Assembly (NCBI RefSeq): GCF_003330725.1
Contig: NZ_CP030840.1
Location: forward strand, 806,001 to 870,000
DNA: 64,000 bases
Direction: 5' to 3'
DNA from: Acidisarcina polymorpha
Lineage (GTDB): Bacteria > Acidobacteriota > Terriglobia > Terriglobales > Acidobacteriaceae
Program-made: the position numbers and the translations under genes
Shown here: piece after piece, positions 18,511-28,400 of the stretch
How positions within the stretch are numbered: the first letter of the stretch is position 1
Layout: the number at the start of each line of letters is the position of its first letter
Notes under the pieces: generated by a model
What the model was told of the DNA's origin: nothing
Seen by the model: the letters and a program-made list of their open reading frames with translations, nothing else
Database searches by the model: none

Positions 18511-19628
18511 ATGCCTATGTACAACGCGTTCAGCAGGCCGAAACGGGCTATTATCCCCTCGCTGCTCTTGCTGGGCGCTTTTTCATTCACGCTGCGCGCC
18601 CAGCAGGCGGGCAGCGCTCCACCAGGAGATGAAGCTGGACTGCCCGACGCTCCAGGCATCGAAGACGGGCAGAACGGTTTCAGCGCCCAAGTGCCTCCGC
18701 GACAGGCCGCTGGCACCCTCTATGGCACAGTCTTAGACAAGACGGGGGCAGTCGTGCCAGGCGCGCATGTGTTGCTTGCGGGACCGGGCGGCGATCGCGA
18801 GGCCCTCTCTGGGAGCGACGGATCGTTCCTGTTCGCTGGCCTGCCTGAAGGCAAGTTTCGGGTCACGATAACTTCCAACGGCCTGGGTGCCTATGCGTCG
18901 CCCGAGATCACTCTCGCCACTGGGGAAAATCGGGAAGCCCCCGAGATCATCCTGCCTATCGCGCCAACGAACATTGACATCCGGGTGGTTTTGTGACGCA
19001 GCAGGAGTTGGCCACGGAACAGGTCGAGGCGGCCGAGCAGCAGCGGCTATTCGGCGTTTTGCCGAACTTCTATAGCAGCTATGTCTGGGACGCGGCACCG
19101 CTGACTACCAAACTGAAATTCAACCTTGCGCTTCGCTCGGCCACCGATCCTGTAACCATTCTTTCTAGCGGTTTTCTGGCAGGTGTGCAGCAAGCCGGCA
19201 ACACCTTCCCGGGATACGGCCAGGAGTCTGGCGGCTACCTGCAGCGGTTTGGCGCGGCATATGGCGACGACGTGATCTCCAGAATGCTTGGCAGCGCCAT
19301 CTTGCCATCGATGCTGCGGCAGGACCCCAGATATTTCTACAAAGGGTCGGGAACAAAGCGCTCTCGCATTCTCTATGCCATCGCGGCGACAGTGGTCTGC
19401 AAAGGCGACAACGGTCACTGGCAGCCGAACTACTCTTATCTCGGGGGAAGCCTTGCCGCTGGCGGCATCGCCAATCTCTACCACCCCGGCGGGGACCGAG
19501 GGACATCACTGACGTTCCGCAACTTCACCATTGACACCGGCGGTCACGCGCTCAACAATCTCATGCGCGAGTTCGTTTTTAAGAAACTCACTACGAAAGT
19601 GCCAGCTTACTCGCAGGGCAAGCCCTAG
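18511..19628 (+). pseudogene. Secreted carboxypeptidase-regulatory-like protein, two overlapping frames
   Basis: The first frame (18511-18996) has a signal peptide (AIIPSLLLLGAFSFTLRAQ) and a carboxypeptidase-regulatory-like Ig fold (GTVLDKTGAVVPGAHVLLAG ... SDGSFLFAGLPEGKF). It ends at a TGA that overlaps a GTG opening the second frame (18993-19628; QQRLFGVLPNFYSSYVWDAA ... GGHALNNLMREFVFKKL). I recall acidobacterial proteins carrying both parts in one chain of about 370 residues, so this is most simply a single gene with a one-base frameshift at about 18990. Coupled translation through the TGTGA overlap is an alternative. Cell-surface or periplasmic; function unknown. Confidence 0.65.
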
Positions 19629-19690
19629 GGTCGACAGGCTAACCTCTCCAGGCTTCGTAGGAGGACAAACAGATGCAATCCACCCATCCA

Positions 19691-19835
19691 ACGACGCTCT
19701 CGAACAGCAGCACCAATTCTACGCGGAGGAGATCCGAGCGATTGCAAATCTCTCCTCTCAGGCGTTGGTAGCCGCCTTTGCTCGAGTGGAACGAGAGAAT
19801 TTTATGGGGGCGCCTACTTGGCAATTCTCCCGGGA
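19691..19835 (+). pseudogene. Protein-L-isoaspartate methyltransferase, N-terminal fragment
   Basis: The frame encodes QFYAEEIRAIANLSSQALVA and AFARVERENFMGAPTWQF. This resembles the first helices of PCMT (an ..I......AL..A...VPRE.F.G..W pattern). The SAM-binding domain is absent and the sequence runs into unrelated DNA at about 19840. Confidence 0.6.
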
Positions 19836-19934
19836 AGGGTTTCTAAGAAAGGCGCGTGCGGCTAGTCACCTAGCATTCGACCCTTTTACCCTGGCCAGGC
19901 CTGCCGAACGCCTAAGATGCGGACCCTTCTACCT

Positions 19935-19988
19935 CTTGAGAGACTTAGATATACCAGTGAGCTTGAGAGACTTAGATATTCCAGTGAG
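19935..19988 (+). repeat. Two tandem 27-bp units
   Basis: The unit starting cttgagagacttagatat at 19935-19961 is repeated at 19962-19988 with a single substitution. It lies in apparently non-coding DNA. Confidence 0.9.
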
Positions 19989-20427
19989 CCGCGATATCGT
20001 AGCATCCGTCTGCCTGAAACTTCGGTACGTAACCAGTAAAAATGCAGTAATCATGAAGCTTTTCTCGTGAACGAGCGGACCTTTGCGTACTATATCTCCG
20101 ACTACCGAGGAGATGGAATCACTGGGGTGTGCTGCAGGCTCCGCTCTGGAAATATGCCGGGGCCCTGCTAAGCCTCCTCTCGCCATAGTTCACTCCTGCC
20201 AGCGTAGAGCTAAATGGTTGGATAGGACTTCGCTTAGACCGAACAGCTGCGGATTGGGGCGAGGTGTCCGATCTTGTCCGAGGCAGTTACCTCCGTGTGG
20301 CACCGGGGCGTGATCCGAGAACTCGGTTTACAAGATTTTTAGGCCTCATGTGCAACAGATCGATCGGCCTAACGTTCACTGGATTAAGTTCGATTGCAGC
20401 AGCCTCACCGAGAGGATGAGTTTACCC
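19989..20427. other. Gap with no recognisable gene
   Basis: Short frames only; no conserved segment recognised on either strand. Confidence 0.4.
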
Positions 20428-20511
20428 ATGAGTAGAATCGACGAGCTCAAGCAAGAAATGAGAATCTTGAAAGCCGAGTTCAAGTCTAAAATGACCAACT
20501 CCACACGTTGA
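20428..20511 (+). CDS. Tiny ORF, possible helical peptide
   Basis: 27 codons, MSRIDELKQEMRILKAEF and a short basic end, with heptad-like spacing of hydrophobic residues. An AGAGGATGAG sequence lies 10-20 nt upstream. It could equally be the start of a longer gene lost by rearrangement. Low support. Confidence 0.2.
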   Translation: MSRIDELKQEMRILKAEFKSKMTNSTR

Positions 20512-20521
20512 TCTATATCGG

Positions 20522-20938
20522 GTGCGGCAGTTGGAAGATGTGAGCGACGTTAGGTCCCGGCGGCGGGCGGGAGTGTGTCATCAGATTCCCTCCGGTGACC
20601 GCCTTGCTGGGTGTGCCCGATTTTCAGTCCGTCCTTATGACCCCTTTAGTTTTCACCATTACTTGATTCATAAGAAAGAAGCGCATTACAGGGGCGAGCG
20701 AGTACCGGAGGAGAAATCGTTCTACGAAGAGGTTGCAAAGAACCTGCTGCCGGCAAATGACATCGTTCTGATCGGACATGGCACCGGCAAGAGCAGCGCA
20801 GTCGACTATCTCACGGAGTATCTAGAAGAAAACCATCACGATATCTCTCGGCACGTCATCGCCACAGAAACGGTAGATCTCTCTGCCCTGACTGCCCCGG
20901 GATTGAAGCCATTGCAAAACGTCACATGATCGCAGCCG
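20522..20938 (+). pseudogene. Translational-machinery-like protein (eRF1-type fold), broken
   Basis: From about nt 20640 the frame has HKKEAHYRGERVPEEKSFYE, EVAKNLLPANDIVLIGHGTG and HVIATETVDLSALT. I recall this as the C-terminal half of small bacterial proteins annotated as translational machinery or eRF1-domain-like. The N-terminal 40 or so residues do not look like the family. Near the end a frameshift leaves GLKPLQNVT instead of the alternative frame IEAIAKRHMIAAV (to 20938). Truncated and frameshifted, so probably non-functional. Confidence 0.5.
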
Positions 20939-21081
20939 TTTAGAGGAAGACGCCATGCTCCGGCTGCAAGGATAGACCTAAGTCTCGTCCGATTTCCACA
21001 AGACCGAAAACGAAACGGAGAAGTATGCCAATCCTCACCGCTGGTGTAACAGCACCATAATTAAATCTCCCAAGGGGCGAC

Positions 21082-21240
21082 GTGGCGTTCGTCTCGAGCG
21101 AGTTTCATTTGAGCGAACGCGCGGCCTGCAAGCTGCTGGGGCATGGAGCGGTCAAGCTACCGGTACGAGCCGCGGCCGGACCGGAACGCGGAGCTGCGCG
21201 AGGCGTTGGTGAAACTGGCCCGGCAGAAGCCGCCTCCAAA
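21082..21240 (+). pseudogene. IS3-family OrfB transposase fragment
   Basis: FVSSEFHLSERAACKLLG and, after a frameshift near 21140, ERSSYRYEPRPDRNAELREA and LVKLARQKP are the HTH_21 region that opens OrfB of IS3-type elements. The DDE catalytic core is absent. It is cut on the right by an IS1182 fragment on the other strand. Confidence 0.7.
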
Positions 21241-21488
21241 CGACGCGAAAAGCGAATTTGGTTCAGATAGCCGTATAGAAAAAGTTTCAGCAAATCGCGC
21301 GGATCGTAGCCGGGTCTGCCTGTCTCAGCGGCCTGAGCGCGTTCGAAGTCAAGCTTCGACATCATAAGGTTTTCAACAAATGAGTGAATCGCGCGGCACA
21401 CATGATCGGCTGGCACAAAGTCGTCGAGTACCACGGGGAACAGTGTTCTCTGATCACGCCCTTCGCCTTGGATATAACCCTAAGAACA
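21238..21488 (-). pseudogene. IS1182-family transposase, N-terminal fragment
   Basis: Minus-strand frame YIQGEGRDQRTLFPVVLDDF, SFVENLMMSKLDFERAQAAE and GRPGYDPRDLLKLFLYGYLN is the hallmark DUF772-like N-terminus of IS1182/IS5-related transposases. There is no start codon (a TAG precedes the GYIQG segment) and no catalytic domain. Confidence 0.75.
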
Positions 21489-21816
21489 GATACCTCTGCG
21501 TAGAAGGCAATCTTCTCATTCACCCCTGTTTAAAAGGAAGAGATAGCACAATCACGAAATTGTTTTCTAACTATGTAGAAGCAGAGCCGCTCTCGTCCCA
21601 TTGAGAATGGGATATCCGTGATCCACCTCTTGGAGGTTAGTTGATTTTCGGTGCTATTTTTCCTTGATCCGTTTTTCCCTTTCGTAGAACTAGCTGCGTC
21701 ATTCCCACGTCTTCGTTGCTGATACTTCGACGCTACAGAAAACGTGGGTTCGCACGCCTAGTGGGCGTCACCTAAACAACCGACGAAAGAAGAATTTGAC
21801 GCACCGTCAGACACCG
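21489..21816. other. Gap upstream of the pump-sensor operon
   Basis: No gene recognised. AT-rich DNA leading to the promoter of the sensor kinase. Confidence 0.5.
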
Positions 21817-21846
21817 TTGTTGCTCTTGCTGTGCGCCCCATACAAT
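21817..21846 (+). promoter_or_regulatory. Candidate sigma70 promoter, leaderless start
   Basis: TTGTTG (21817-21822), 18-nt spacer, TACAAT (21841-21846). The kinase ATG is at 21854, so transcription from this -10 would begin at or next to the start codon. The -35 is weak. Confidence 0.35.
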
Positions 21847-21853
21847 TATCTTG

Positions 21854-24721
21854 ATGAATCGCCTGTCTTCATGGACCGTCAACAAGGTTGCGCAGATGTG
21901 TATGGCGGGATTGTTTCTCATGACAGGGCCGATCTCAGCCCAGCAGTTCTCCGTCACGAATTGGGGGCATAAGGACGGGCTTCCTTCGACGACCGTGTAT
22001 GGCATTACCCAAACATCTGACGGGTTCCTCTGGATAGGAACTGGAGACGGACTCATCCGCTTCGATGGCTTCCAGTTCGTTCGATCGGAGTTGCCCGGCG
22101 TGGGTATCGGATCACTCGGGCAGGTCACCGCGGTCAAATCCACAAAATCAAACGATGTTCTCGTAGTTGGGACAGCTACCGGCCAGTTGGTCAGTTGGAG
22201 CTGGAGTTTGAAGGTAAGTACTATGCTTGGATCGCCCGTCGAGCATATTGAGGAGCTAAGCGATCACACTCTCCAGATAGAGACCCGCAATAAAATCGTC
22301 CGACTCAAAGAGAAGGATCTTTCAACGATTTCATCCTCTCCGCGGAACGAGTTTTTCATGGATGCGGCAGATCGTCCCGCGGTGGGGGAAGGGCGCACGG
22401 AGGAGCGTTCACCTACCCGAAGAGCGTTGCTCGTGATTTCGAAGCAAAAACCACTCGTTCGAAGACTCCTACGTGACGCCAACGGAGCCACTTGGATAGC
22501 CACTGAGAACACCGGACTCTTCAGAATTGCGCCAAGTGGAGAGGTGCAGCACTACACCCACTCGACAGGACTCCCAAGCGATCACATCTGGGACATTTTT
22601 GAGGACCGGGAAGGTAACATCTGGGCGGGCACTCAGAATGGCCTTTCCCGCCTTAGGCAGGATAAGTTCATCACCTATACTCTTCGCGATGGATTACTGT
22701 CGGACATCGCCAGTTCGTTGACTCCTGCTCGGGACGACGGAGTGTGGGTCGGCTCCCGGTCAGGACTTGAACACTTCGCTGGCACAGCAGTCCCCCACAA
22801 TGTGCTGCTCAAGGGCACGCCCATAACCAGTTTGCTTCCAATCAAAGATGACACTCTTTTGATCGCCACGCAAACCGGAATTCAAAAGCTCTCCCGAGGT
22901 AACATTGGTCGGCTAGAAGCGTTCCAAAGCACACCGCATATTGAGCAAATGGCTGAATCGGAAACCGGTGATCTGTGGCTGTATGGACAGCAGGCTGGTT
23001 TGTGGCACTCGAAAGTCAACTCAAGTCCGGAGCGCATCAACGAGCCCTCCCTTGCCGGCCAAACTATTACTAGCTTGCGGGGCGCCCAGCGAGATCAGGT
23101 TTGGCTTGGACTGGAGAATGGCGATGTAATCCTGCGCCCGCCTGCAGGCTCCCACATCTTTACATCTGCGAATGGATTGACCGGTGGAGCGATTCGGTTC
23201 TTGTCTCCTCAGCCTGACGGGACTCTGTGGGTAGCTTCCGACAATGGGCTCGCCTACTTTGACGGGGAACACTTTCGTCACTGGGACCACGAGTCGGGGC
23301 TCCCACGGAACCGATTGATATGGACTCTCCCAGATCAGCGCGGAAACCTCTGGCTTGGATACAGTACGGGTATCGCTCGACTCAGCGTCAACGATTTATT
23401 GCACACTTCTCCAGAGACCCGGCATCTGCAGTACGACTTCTACGATGACGGCGACGGATTGAAGAGCAATCCGGAGGCATACGGCGGCGAGCCGGTCGCT
23501 CTCTCGCCTGATGGTCGTCTCTGGGTGTCCATGTCTGAGGGCATCGGTATGATCGACCTCGCCCGTATGCGCCGCAATTCGGTTGTCCCGCCGGTTCACA
23601 TCTTGGGTCTCAGTGCTGACGGACGAAGCCTGGCTCCGGCAAATGGACTGAAGATTCCTCCGCATACACGGAACCTGGAGATCTCCTACACCGGCATTAG
23701 TCTTTCTGAGCCTCGAAAGGTACGGTTCCGATACCGGCTGGAAGGTTTTGAGTCTGGCTGGCAAGATGTAGGAATACGGCGTAATGCGTTCTACACAAAC
23801 CTGCGTCCCGGTCATTATCGATTTCAAGTGCTCGCGGCAAACAACGACGGAATCTGGAATGAGACGGGCGACAGCATCTCGTTCGAGCTTCTGCCCGCCT
23901 TTTATGAGACGCACGGGTTCCTCGCCCTCTGCGTACTCCTGATTTCGTCCCTCGCATTCCTGCTCTATCGCCTGCGTGTGCGATCGGCCGCGAGGGAGCT
24001 TCAGTCCCGCTTTGAAGAGAGGATGTCAGAACGCACTCGGATTGCCCAGGACCTCCACGACAACCTCGTCCAGGAGATGATGGGCATCAGCCTGCAGTTG
24101 GAGATCGCAGACGAGGTGACGTCTCCCGGATCTACCGCGAAGGGTCCGCTTCGGCGCGCTCTGGATTTGTCGCGAACGGCGCTGGCGAACGGCAGGAGCG
24201 CCCTGCACGTCCTCAGACAGAGGCCTTTTAGCAGCGCAGATATTGAGAGTACGCTGAGGGATACAGTTCAGAGCATGGGATCGCAAGAGGCCATACAAAT
24301 CCTTAGCTCCGGAAAAGAACGCCCGATCCAACCCGTCCCTGGAGAGGAGATGGTACATATAGTCCGTGAAGCGCTGAGAAATGCCATTTGGCACGCAGGC
24401 CAGAACAACGTTGTCGTGAACTCTGAGTATGGTGACCATTACCATCAATTTACCGTCCACGACAACGGCCCGGGAATCAGCGAAAGCATTCTGCAAGGAG
24501 GCACGCCTGGTCATTTCGGTATTCCCGGAATGCGAGAGCGGGCCGCTCGCATCGGCGCATCGCTCACTGTCAGTTCATCGGCTTCTACCGGCACGCAATG
24601 GACGCTTCGTGTCCCAGCGCAGGTCGCATATGAATCGGAGGACAGGGTGAACCAATATCCGTTACCCCAAGGGCTCCGAGGATCGCTTAGTAGACTTTCG
24701 GGAAGAAAGGATCGGCGATGA
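21854..24721 (+). CDS. Two-component propeller sensor histidine kinase of the RND operon
   Basis: About 955 residues; I choose ATG 21854 over the TTG just before it. Signal peptide MCMAGLFLMTGPISAQQ, then propeller repeats (SDGFLWIGTGDGLIRFDGFQ, REGNIWAGTQNGLSRL), a Y_Y_Y domain (RFRYRLEGFESGWQDVG ... AANNDGIWNETG), a TM helix (FLALCVLLISSLAFLLYRL), HisKA_3 with phospho-acceptor His at about 735 (QDLHDNLVQEMMGISL) and a HATPase (VHDNGPGISESIL). The stop codon overlaps the next gene's ATG by 4 nt, so kinase and LuxR-type regulator are translationally coupled. It likely senses a pump substrate or envelope signal. Confidence 0.93.
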   Translation: MNRLSSWTVNKVAQMCMAGLFLMTGPISAQQFSVTNWGHKDGLPSTTVYGITQTSDGFLWIGTGDGLIRFDGFQFVRSELPGVGIGSLGQVTAVKSTKSNDVLVVGTATGQLVSWSWSLKVSTMLGSPVEHIEELSDHTLQIETRNKIVRLKEKDLSTISSSPRNEFFMDAADRPAVGEGRTEERSPTRRALLVISKQKPLVRRLLRDANGATWIATENTGLFRIAPSGEVQHYTHSTGLPSDHIWDIFEDREGNIWAGTQNGLSRLRQDKFITYTLRDGLLSDIASSLTPARDDGVWVGSRSGLEHFAGTAVPHNVLLKGTPITSLLPIKDDTLLIATQTGIQKLSRGNIGRLEAFQSTPHIEQMAESETGDLWLYGQQAGLWHSKVNSSPERINEPSLAGQTITSLRGAQRDQVWLGLENGDVILRPPAGSHIFTSANGLTGGAIRFLSPQPDGTLWVASDNGLAYFDGEHFRHWDHESGLPRNRLIWTLPDQRGNLWLGYSTGIARLSVNDLLHTSPETRHLQYDFYDDGDGLKSNPEAYGGEPVALSPDGRLWVSMSEGIGMIDLARMRRNSVVPPVHILGLSADGRSLAPANGLKIPPHTRNLEISYTGISLSEPRKVRFRYRLEGFESGWQDVGIRRNAFYTNLRPGHYRFQVLAANNDGIWNETGDSISFELLPAFYETHGFLALCVLLISSLAFLLYRLRVRSAARELQSRFEERMSERTRIAQDLHDNLVQEMMGISLQLEIADEVTSPGSTAKGPLRRALDLSRTALANGRSALHVLRQRPFSSADIESTLRDTVQSMGSQEAIQILSSGKERPIQPVPGEEMVHIVREALRNAIWHAGQNNVVVNSEYGDHYHQFTVHDNGPGISESILQGGTPGHFGIPGMRERAARIGASLTVSSSASTGTQWTLRVPAQVAYESEDRVNQYPLPQGLRGSLSRLSGRKDRR

Positions 24722-25344
24722 ATCAGAAGCCCATTCGTGTATTTTGCGTGGACGACCATCCTATAGTCCGCGAAGGACTGGCCGGCATATTGCATCTTCA
24801 GGCCGACATGGAACTTGTGGGGGAAACCGGATCGGGGCACGAGGCGATCGAGCTTTATTCCCCGATGCAGCCAGATGTGTTACTTCTCGATCTGCGCCTC
24901 CGAGACATGACGGGATACGAAGTCATGGAGAAGATCTTCACAAGATTCCCCAAAGCGAGAGTTCTAGTGCTTACCTCTCTCGAAGGCGATGCAGATATCG
25001 AGCGCGCCCTTGCTCTTGGAGCCAGTGGGTATGTCGTCAAAGGCAGTGGCCGGGATGAGCTGGTTCGTGCAATACGGTCCGTCTATGCAGGCAAGAAACA
25101 CATTCCGGCTGAAGTCGCACAACGCCTGGCAGAACACCTTGCCTCGGAAAAGCTGACCTCACGTGAACTTGAAGTGCTCACCCAGATGGCTCGTGGCAAA
25201 CGGAATAAAGAGATCGGTGCGGAGCTATCCATCGCCGAAGACACTGTCAAAATGCACGTCAAGAATATCTTGGCTAAGCTCGAAGTAAACGATCGCACAG
25301 AGGCAGTCACGATTGCCATGCGGCGCGGCATACTTCATCTCTAG
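24718..25344 (+). CDS. NarL/FixJ-family response regulator
   Basis: 208 residues. Receiver with DD at 12-13 (CVDDHPIVREGLAGIL), phospho-acceptor Asp58 (LLLDLRLRDMTGYEVM) and Lys in GYVVKGSGRDELVRAI, followed by a LuxR-type HTH at about 140-205 (LTSRELEVLTQMARGKRNKE). Directly coupled to the propeller kinase by an ATGA overlap and followed by the RND efflux genes, which it most likely controls. Confidence 0.95.
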   Translation: MNQKPIRVFCVDDHPIVREGLAGILHLQADMELVGETGSGHEAIELYSPMQPDVLLLDLRLRDMTGYEVMEKIFTRFPKARVLVLTSLEGDADIERALALGASGYVVKGSGRDELVRAIRSVYAGKKHIPAEVAQRLAEHLASEKLTSRELEVLTQMARGKRNKEIGAELSIAEDTVKMHVKNILAKLEVNDRTEAVTIAMRRGILHL

Positions 25345-25354
25345 CCTTCCCGAC

Positions 25355-25370
25355 ACACCCGTTCGGGTGT
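25355..25370 (+). promoter_or_regulatory. Small hairpin between regulator and pump genes
   Basis: Arms ACACCC (25355-25360) and GGGTGT (25365-25370) around GTTC, 10 nt after the regulator stop. There is no T-run, so it may be a partial attenuator or an mRNA-stability element rather than a terminator. Confidence 0.35.
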
Positions 25371-25482
25371 AGTGCCTTACACCTACATTCGCGTCTCGAA
25401 GAGGGCGCCTCCCCTTCTAACGTTAGTCCTGAAGATAAACGCATGGATTCCTGCACGACCTCCGTGCCCTACGAGGACTGCG

Positions 25483-28400
25483 ATGTGGATTGTTAAAATA
25501 GCGCTCTCACGGCCCTACACCTTCGTCGTTCTAGCGTTGCTCCTGTTTCTGGTGGCGCCTGTGACGATTTTGCGCACGCCCGTGGATATCTTTCCGTCCA
25601 TCAATGTGCCGGTTGTCAGCATCATCTGGACCTATACCGGGCTTGTGCCGGCGGAGATGGAAAACCGCATCACTTCCATCTATGAACGCGCACTGACGAC
25701 AACGGTCGATAACATCGAGCATATCGAGTCGCAATCCCTGAATGGTGTCGCCGTTGTAAAGGTGTACCTCCAGCCAAATGCGAATGTCGATGGAGCGATT
25801 GCAGAGGTGATCGCAGAAGCTCAGGCTACGCTGAAGCAGTTGCCGCCCGGCATCACTCCTCCCCTGGTTATCCGCTATGACGCATCCACGGTGCCGATCC
25901 TGCAATTGGGATTAAGCGGACAGGGCCTCTCAGAGCAGCAACTGAACGACCTTGGAGCGAACTTCATCCGCCCACAACTCGCAACGATTCCTGGAGCTGC
26001 CGTGCCCATCCCTTATGGGGGCAAGGTTCGACAGATCATGGTCGATATCGATTCGCAGCAACTGACCGCCAAGGGGTTGTCCGCCACCGATATTGTAAAT
26101 GCCGTGAATGCTCAGAACGTCATCCTTCCATCTGGCACCGCGAAGATTAACTCGACGGAATATAACGTCGGCCTCAATGGCACCCCCGTCACCATAAAAG
26201 AACTCAACGATCTCCCGGTTAAGTCCGTGAATGGAGCAGTCGTCTACCTGCACGACGTTGCCCATGTACGGGATGGATATGCCGTGCAGACGAACATCGT
26301 GAGGCAGGATGGGCAGCGCGGCGTTCTTCTCAGCATTCAGAAGGCAGGTAATGCCTCAACTCTGGCCATCGTCTCTGGCGTCCGCGCTTTGCTTCCGAGG
26401 ATCGCGGCCTCTATGCCTTCCACACTGGTCATGCGGCCTCTGCTCGATCAATCGATCTTTGTACGCGCTTCCTTGCAAGGCGTACTGCGCGAAGGCCTAA
26501 TCGCCGCGGGATTGACCTCCATCCTCATTCTCATCTTCCTCGGGAGTTGGCGCAGTACGCTCATCATCTGCATTTCAATTCCTCTATCGATCCTTACGTC
26601 GGTGCTGATCCTTAGCGCGCTCGGAGAGACGATCAACATCATGACCCTCGGGGGACTCGCGCTAGCGGTCGGTATTCTGGTCGACGACGCTACGGTTGAG
26701 ATCGAAAATATCGAGCGTCAACTCGGACTAGGCAAAGATCTTCGTCAAGCTATTCTCGATGGCGCCCAGGAGATCGCAGGACCTGCATTTGTCTCGACCC
26801 TGTGCATCAGCATCGTCTTCGTCCCCATGTTCTTCCTGAGCGGCGTGCCAAGGTATCTCTTCGTGCCATTGGCCGAAGCGGTCGTGTTTGCTCTCCTTGC
26901 GTCCTACTTCTTCTCGCGCACCATCATTCCAACGCTCGTAATGTTCCTTATGCGGAAGGGAGCCGAAAGGAAACGCAGCGGCGCCTCCGAAGCCGAGCAG
27001 GGCAGGTTCGCTCGACTGCACCATCGTTTTGAAGCGGCCTTCACCAAGCTTCAAGGGGGCTACTCTTCTTTGCTCCAACTCTGTCTAGATCATCGTGCGC
27101 TCTTCGCTGCCTGTTTCGTGCTGTTTTGTCTGGCAAGCGTTTCTCTTGTTCGGGTGCTGGGAAATGATTTCTTTCCCACCGTGGATACCGGACAATTCCG
27201 CCTTCATGTTCGCGCCAAGACCGGCACCCGCATCGAAGACACCGCGCGTCTCACAGATCAGATCGAGCGTTCTATTCGAAGTAAGATTCCAGCCTCGGAA
27301 CTGAGTGGGATACTGGACAACATCGGTCTTCCCACCAGCGGAATCAACTTGTCCTACAGCAATGGTGGGACCATCGGCAATGCAGACGCAGAGATTCTGG
27401 GTTCGCTCGATGCTAAGCACCAGCCAACGGCCGAATATATCGCTCGCCTGAGAGATGAGCTTCCGAAGGAGTTTCCCGGAACCGAGTTCTTCTTTCAACC
27501 CGCAGATATTGTGAGTCAGACGCTGAACTTCGGACTCCCTGCCCCTATCGACATCCAGATTGTGGGCAAAGACCGAATAGGGAACTTCGCGCTCGCTTCG
27601 CAGATCGCACAAGAGATGAGAGCGATTCTTGGAGCGGTGGATGTGCATGTTCAGCAGCTTATGGATCAGCCCCGACTTCAGTTTGATCTGGATAGGGTGC
27701 GCGCCCAACAACTTGGATTGACCGCCCGAGATGTATCGAGTGGGTTGCTGATCTCGTTGAGTTCAAGCTATCAAACCAGCCCAAACCTATGGCTCAATCC
27801 ACAGAATGGCGTCTCCTACAACATCGCAGTCCAGACACCCCAATACAAGGTAAGCTCGCTCGACAACCTCCGCACGATCCCAATCACCGGAACCGATAGC
27901 GGATTGGCTCCCCAGCTCTTCGAGAACCTGACCAGTATGCGTCGGATGGAGGAGCCTTCCGTCGCAAGCCACTATAATGTGCAGCCGGTCATCGACGTCT
28001 ATGCGAGCGCGCAAGGTCGCGATCTTGGCTCGGTCGCTTCGGAAGTCAAGAAGATCACAGATAGGGCGACCACGCAGCTTCCCAAAGGCAGCTTTCTCGC
28101 GACTCGCGGCCAGGTTTCGACGATGCATTCTTCGTTCATCGGTCTGTTCGGAGGGCTGGCTTTCGCCATCGCTCTGGTCTATCTGCTTCTCGTCGTCAAC
28201 TTTCAATCCTGGAGCGAGGCCTTCATCATCATCACCGCGCTACCAGGAGCGCTTGCCGGAATCTGCTGGATGCTCTTTCTCACCCACACGTCACTGAGCG
28301 TCCCTGCCCTGATGGGAGCGATCATGAGCATAGGCGTGGCCACCTCGAATAGCGTGCTTGTAATCACCTTCGCGAACGAACATTTTGCGGAAAGCAAAAA

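Noticed and set aside
19935-19988. Start of a CRISPR array
   Set aside because: Only two adjacent 27-bp units without spacers and without cas genes; a simple tandem duplication.
25355-25370. Terminator separating regulator from RND genes
   Set aside because: Stem of only 6 bp and no T-run; more likely read-through into the pump genes.
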